This document shows, piece after piece, positions 60,374 to 64,000 of a stretch of 64,000 bases of DNA. A program made the translations under genes and the position numbers. The stretch is from Azorinus chamasolen. Lineage: Eukaryota > Mollusca > Bivalvia > Cardiida > Solecurtidae. The notes under the pieces were generated by a model. It searched no databases, had not been told where the DNA came from, and was given only the letters and a program-made list of their open reading frames with translations. Each line of letters begins with the position of its first letter. Position 1 is the first letter of the stretch. The DNA is taken from positions 31,190,006-31,254,005 of the forward strand of contig OY755244.1 in NCBI GenBank assembly GCA_963576725.1, in the 5' to 3' direction.

Positions 60374-60616
60374 TAACCCTTCACTTGGGAATTCTTTGTT
60401 TTTTACGCCTTTGCAAACGGAGTAGATCCAGATCAGCCAATCCCTGTAGGAGCTGTTTGGTCAGAGTCTGCTGTGTTTACTAATATGTTGCAAATCTGAT
60501 TCTCCTTTGTTTGCTGTGGCAATAAATACCTTATTTTGTTATTGTGATACAAGAATTAAATCAATATTCATAATGGAGTGGACTTTTGCATGAATATTTA
60601 TCAAGTAAAGGGTTAA
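60374..60616 (-). mobile_element. Family A MITE
   Basis: ATAACCCTTCACTTGGG at the left and TCAAGTAAAGGGTTAA (60613-60616) at the right. The core ATCCAGATCAGCCAATCCC pairs with GGAGCTGTTTGGTCAGAG. Confidence 0.7.
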
Positions 60617-60690
60617 GAAAAAGTAAGGAACAGTTTGATCAAGGTCTGCACAATTGGACTAAGCTTGTCTGTCTGAATACTTAGAATACT

Positions 60691-60938
60691 TTACCCTTTC
60701 CCTGATACAAACACCTTTTCACACATTTGCAAACAGAGTAGATACAGATCAGACAACTCCTTTAGGAGCCGTCTGATCAGGGTCTGTTCTGTTTGCTAAT
60801 GGAATTTAATAGTTGTTTCTTTATTTTCTAAAATGGCTACAATGTTACACCTTCCATTATTTCAATATAACTATTTTTGTCAATGAATATTCAGTAGGTA
60901 TTGAATTTGGAATAAACTTCGAACAGGGAAAGGGTTAA
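60691..60938 (-). mobile_element. Family B TTAA MITE
   Basis: TTAC at 60691 (decayed TTAA) and TTAA at 60935-60938. The core ATACAGATCAGACAAC and CCGTCTGATCAGGGTCTG surrounds TCCTTTAGGAGC. Confidence 0.85.
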
Positions 60939-61224
60939 TATATTACACATAATCAAGGCACTTTTTACAATGTCCTGGTTTAGAATTGGTTTGCCATTTT
61001 GATATTTTGTTATATTTTTGTGATTTAAATGTTTATCATGTTTTGTACATGTCTAAATGATTTACATGAATGTGTACAAAAGAGTTTTAAAAATGTTAGT
61101 AAGTGCACGTTTCTTTCAGAGAGTACTTTTGCATTATGCTTGGTGCCAGCATAATTCTCCGCCCATTATTAGTATTAATAGATTTAATACTTGTATTGAA
61201 AATATAAAATACGGAATGTTTTTT

Positions 61225-61468
61225 GCCATGGCAAACACCTTTTTCACACCTTTGCAAACAGAGTAAACCCAGAATGGACAGCTCCTATAGGAGCCGTTTG
61301 ATCAGGGTCTGCTCTGTTTGCTTATCAACTTATAATAGATCTGACTGTATAGTTTTTACCAGTTCTGAAAAAGTCTGTATACATATACCATTTTAAAAAT
61401 TTAACTAATAAATATTCATGATGTCATTATTTCCTACATGAATATTCAACAGAGAAAGGATTGAACAA
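61225..61468 (-). mobile_element. Family A MITE
   Basis: The core CCCAGAATGGACAG and CCGTTTGATCAGGGTCTGC around GCTCCTATAGGAGC. The right half has ATTCATGATGTCATTATTTCC, and the decayed end is AGAAAGGATTGAAC. Confidence 0.65.
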
Positions 61469-61716
61469 ACATAGAAAACCTCTGCATGTGGATCTACTCT
61501 GTGCAAATGCATAAATATGCATGTTTGTCAAGTAAAAGGTTAAGAATCTGATACATGAGTCACTCCATTAGAAATGGTTGCATAATGAGTATGGCTGTAT
61601 GCAACAGTGTAGACTCATATTAGTGGCTATATCTGGAACAGGATGTCTGATCATGGCCTACACTGTCAGGGTGGAATATAAACTACTAAAGAAAGAGTCC
61701 GACGAATTCCATGAAA

Positions 61717-62156
61717 TCATTACCTGATAGAGACCCCTTTCCATGCCTTTGCAGACAGAGTAGACCCAGATCAGATGGCTGCTGTAGAAACCGTCAGAAG
61801 AGGGTCTGCACTGGTTGCGTATTTACTTTTAACCCTTACTGTGCGGGACAGTATTTACTAATGTCCTTTGCAAACAGTGTAGACCCAAATAGAGGAGCCC
61901 TGTCATCGGGGTCTGCTCCATATTACACTTTTCTTTAGAATAATCCCTAAATATTCACCATAACCTTGACCTGTATGAATTTTGGAATAGTCCATTCGAA
62001 AAGTCAGTGTTGTAAGGGTTAAAATGATATACATGTAGATCTGATACTACACTGTCTGCTATGACCAAACATTCCTGTGGTCACATGTCATTATAAAAAG
62101 TGAGCTATTCATTATGCCATTATTACTTACATGAATATTCATGAGGTAAAGGGTTA
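61717..62156 (-). mobile_element. Family A MITE interrupted by family E
   Basis: AGAGTAGACCCAGATCAGATG with CCGTCAGAAGAGGGTCTGC, then the E element, then the A right half (GTAGATCTGATACTACACTG, TTACATGAATATTCATGAGG, TAAAGGGTTAG). Confidence 0.75.
61829..62022 (+). mobile_element. Family E TTAA MITE, nested in A
   Basis: TTAA at 61829-61832 and 62019-62022. The ends are CCCTTACTGTGCGGGAC and GTGTTGTAAGGG. The hairpin is partly deleted (ACCCAAATAGAGGAGCCC, TCATCGGGGTCTGC). Confidence 0.8.
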
Positions 62157-62309
62157 GTGGATAACCCTAGCACATTTTGTGCAACCTTTAGAAACGGTTT
62201 GGGTCCAGATGAGATGCTAAATTGAATAAAAAGCTACTTTGAGAAACAGTAATTGCTTACCAGGCAAAACAAAAACATTTATGTACAGATGTGTGATCTT
62301 TGGTAAAGC

Positions 62310-62450
62310 TTAACCTTTTTCTCCATAAATATGTTTGTTTTATGCCTTAGCAAAAAGAGTAGACCTGCTGGAGCTGTCTGATAAAAGTCTGCTCTGTTTC
62401 TGTCATGGCTAAATTTAGCAATTTAATATTCATTGAGTAAAGCATTAAAA
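62310..62450 (-). mobile_element. Family A MITE, internally deleted
   Basis: TTAACCTTTTTCTCCATAAATATG, AGAGTAGACC directly joined to TGCTGGAGCTGTCTG, and the end ATTGAGTAAAGCATTAA. Confidence 0.55.
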
Positions 62451-62544
62451 TGGTGTTCAAGATAAGGAGAGTAATTCAGATACATAAATATTTAATTTTC
62501 CACCAACCCCATAATTGTGACTACTGATTAGAATTTTCTCAAAG

Positions 62545-62757
62545 ACATGACTTCATGAATATTTATTAGCCACATTTTTATAATGGCACATGTTCACATG
62601 ATTTTGTAGTATTGGTAGAAACTTTAGAATCAGATCTAGTATAATGTGGTAAGCAAACGGCAGAACCTAGTCAGACTGTTCCTGCAGGAGTTGTCTGAAT
62701 TGCATCTACTCTGTATGCAAAGGCGTAAAAAAGCGTTTATATGAGGGAAAAGGTTAA
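62545..62757 (+). mobile_element. Family A MITE
   Basis: GACTTCATGAATATTTATTAGC and TTTTTATAATGGCACATG; the core CAGAACCTAGTCAGACTG and TTGTCTGAATTGCATCTAC surrounds TTCCTGCAGGAG. The end is GAGGGAAAAGGTTAA (TTAA 62754-62757). Confidence 0.7.
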
Positions 62758-62999
62758 TCCCTGTTACAAATCTTCCAGTTGGCATGAAGATGATGTTTTC
62801 CTTTCAGGTGTGCATGAGTTTAGATATGTGTGAGTGAGTTATACTGTGTATAATTTCTTGTTATATCTAAATGGCTTAATACTGTTGAATAAAGAAGTAA
62901 AGCGATATGCTCTTTATTATTGATTTGAGATCCTGGTTTCTTGAAAATGATGGCTGCAAGCAGACCTTAATCAGAAGCCATCAAAAAGGGAGACTTTCA

Positions 63000-63136
63000 G
63001 AATTGTGTAATTTTAAAACCATTGTGATAAATAGAGCATTTGCTCCTATGAAGCAAATGCTCTATTTTTCACAATGGTTTCTAAAGTTCAATTTAACAGA
63101 GGTGTCAAAGGTGTTGGTTATGAGGAAATGATTAAT
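63000..63136 (+). mobile_element. Family D MITE, right half
   Basis: The hairpin GATAAATAGAGCATTTGCTCC and GAAGCAAATGCTCTATTTTTC, flanked by AACCATTGT and ACAATGGTT. The ends are decayed (GAGGAAATGATTAA). Confidence 0.65.
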
Positions 63137-63471
63137 AATGGATAGATATATTTTTTGTAACAGAATGTAACCAGATTTTGTTTATTTACAAAGTATTGTT
63201 CTGTTGCCCAACATTATCCTTTTTGCAAGAACTATGAAAAAACAGGACAATAGTTTTGATTCCATGTACTCCTTTGTAGCTTGTAAGATTCCCTTAGATA
63301 ATTTACCCATCATTGACTCATCATTCCTTGGCACTATATCTGTGGCATTGGAATACTTAATTATGCTAAGTATGTGGACAAATTAGGCAAATAGTGCAGA
63401 CCCAGATCAAAGAGCTCCTGAAGAAGCCATTTGACTAGGATGTACCCTATTTTCTATTATGTTAGCATGAT

Positions 63472-63721
63472 TTAACCCTTTCACTGTTCTGTATTTAAGC
63501 CAAAATTCAATACCTACTGAATATTCATTAACAGAATAGTTAAAAAGATATATGGAAGGTAAAACATTGTATACATTTTAGAAAGCAAAAATACAGATCT
63601 ATCAAATTCTATTAGCAAACAGTGCAGACCCTGATCAGACGGCTCCTCTAGGAGCCGTCTGATCTGGGTCTACTCTGTTTGCAAATGCGTGAAAACACGT
63701 CTATATGAGGGAAAGAGTTAA
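63472..63721 (+). mobile_element. Family B TTAA MITE, complete
   Basis: TTAA at 63472-63475 and 63718-63721, 250 bp, the same length as the 17701 copy. The core GCAGACCCTGATCAGACGG and CCGTCTGATCTGGGTCTAC around GCTCCTCTAGGAGC. Confidence 0.9.
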
Positions 63722-63854
63722 AGTCTCATGAAATCTCAGAAAGTAGATTCTGAGCTATTATCCATAGTACATGTAACACCTCTATTATCAGTTGGTATCC
63801 CTATTCAGTTTATAGAATTATAGTATGATTACAATTCATCAATATTTGGTTGTA

Positions 63855-64000
63855 TTAACTCTTTCCCTGAATGTTCATGTAAGAAATAATATACACAGGA
63901 ACTTTTGGTATTAGTAGAAACTCTTGTCGTCTAATTTCATAAACAAACAGAGCAGACCCTGATCAAATGGCTCCTAGAATAGAGGATGCATCTGATTAAA
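63855..64000 (+). mobile_element. Family A MITE, cut by the window edge
   Basis: TTAACTCTTTCCCTGAATG, GTTCATGTAAGAAATAATATAC, and AGCAGACCCTGATCAAATGG followed by the start of the loop. The second arm and right end continue beyond 64000. Confidence 0.65.

Overview
The window is about 64 kb of an AT-rich animal nuclear genome with long introns, GT-AG splicing and very dense small transposons. The repeat types (Helitron-like elements with internal tandem repeats, a tRNA-derived SINE ending in an ACTC-type tail, hundreds of bases of palindromic MITEs) suggest a mollusc, most likely a bivalve. The species cannot be named from the sequence.

One large gene dominates. A complete USP4/USP11/USP15-type ubiquitin-specific protease runs on the + strand from its ATG at 13777 to its stop at 53420-53422. 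I placed 20 coding exons whose splice phases all agree; they sum to 2,880 nt and encode 959 residues. The protein has a DUSP domain, a first UBL, a Cys box (C280), a UBL2 insert, two CxxC zinc pairs, and a His box (H879) with D896. The only other convincing gene is a small one on the - strand (4293-4583). It encodes a 96-residue secreted, cysteine-free, strongly cationic peptide resembling linear amphipathic host-defence peptides. It lies between two diverged copies of a 2 kb duplicated block (48-2225 and 5436-7510).

Almost everything else is mobile DNA. More than 60 short palindromic elements occur, about one per kb. Five families (A-E here) have TTAA at both ends and start CCCTT, as expected for piggyBac-type MITEs. 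A sixth (F) has TA target sites and CAGTAAAACC termini, as in pogo/mariner MITEs. All six carry the same kind of central hairpin built around GCTCC-TATA-GGAGC, although their ends differ. Nested insertions (E in A twice, D in B, A in F) show clean TTAA duplication and give a relative age order. Several copies end 16-22 bp before USP splice acceptors, and one lies just upstream of the USP start codon.

Other elements with readable boundaries are: a three-level nest at 10.1-13.4 kb (tandem repeat, then a 5'-truncated non-LTR retrotransposon with a decayed RNase H, then a 1.5 kb TIR element with a 4-bp target duplication); a Mutator-like MITE with a 9-bp duplication (14285-14895); a pogo-like element with a transposase N-terminal remnant (34826-35840); a hAT-like MITE with an 8-bp duplication (39846-40255); two abutting elements with identical ends separated by TTAT (36304-40533); a Helitron-like element that cleanly interrupts a family A MITE (47875-49089); and a SINE inserted in the hairpin loop of an F element (25607-25879). 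After 53.4 kb I see only repeats and 3' flanking sequence.
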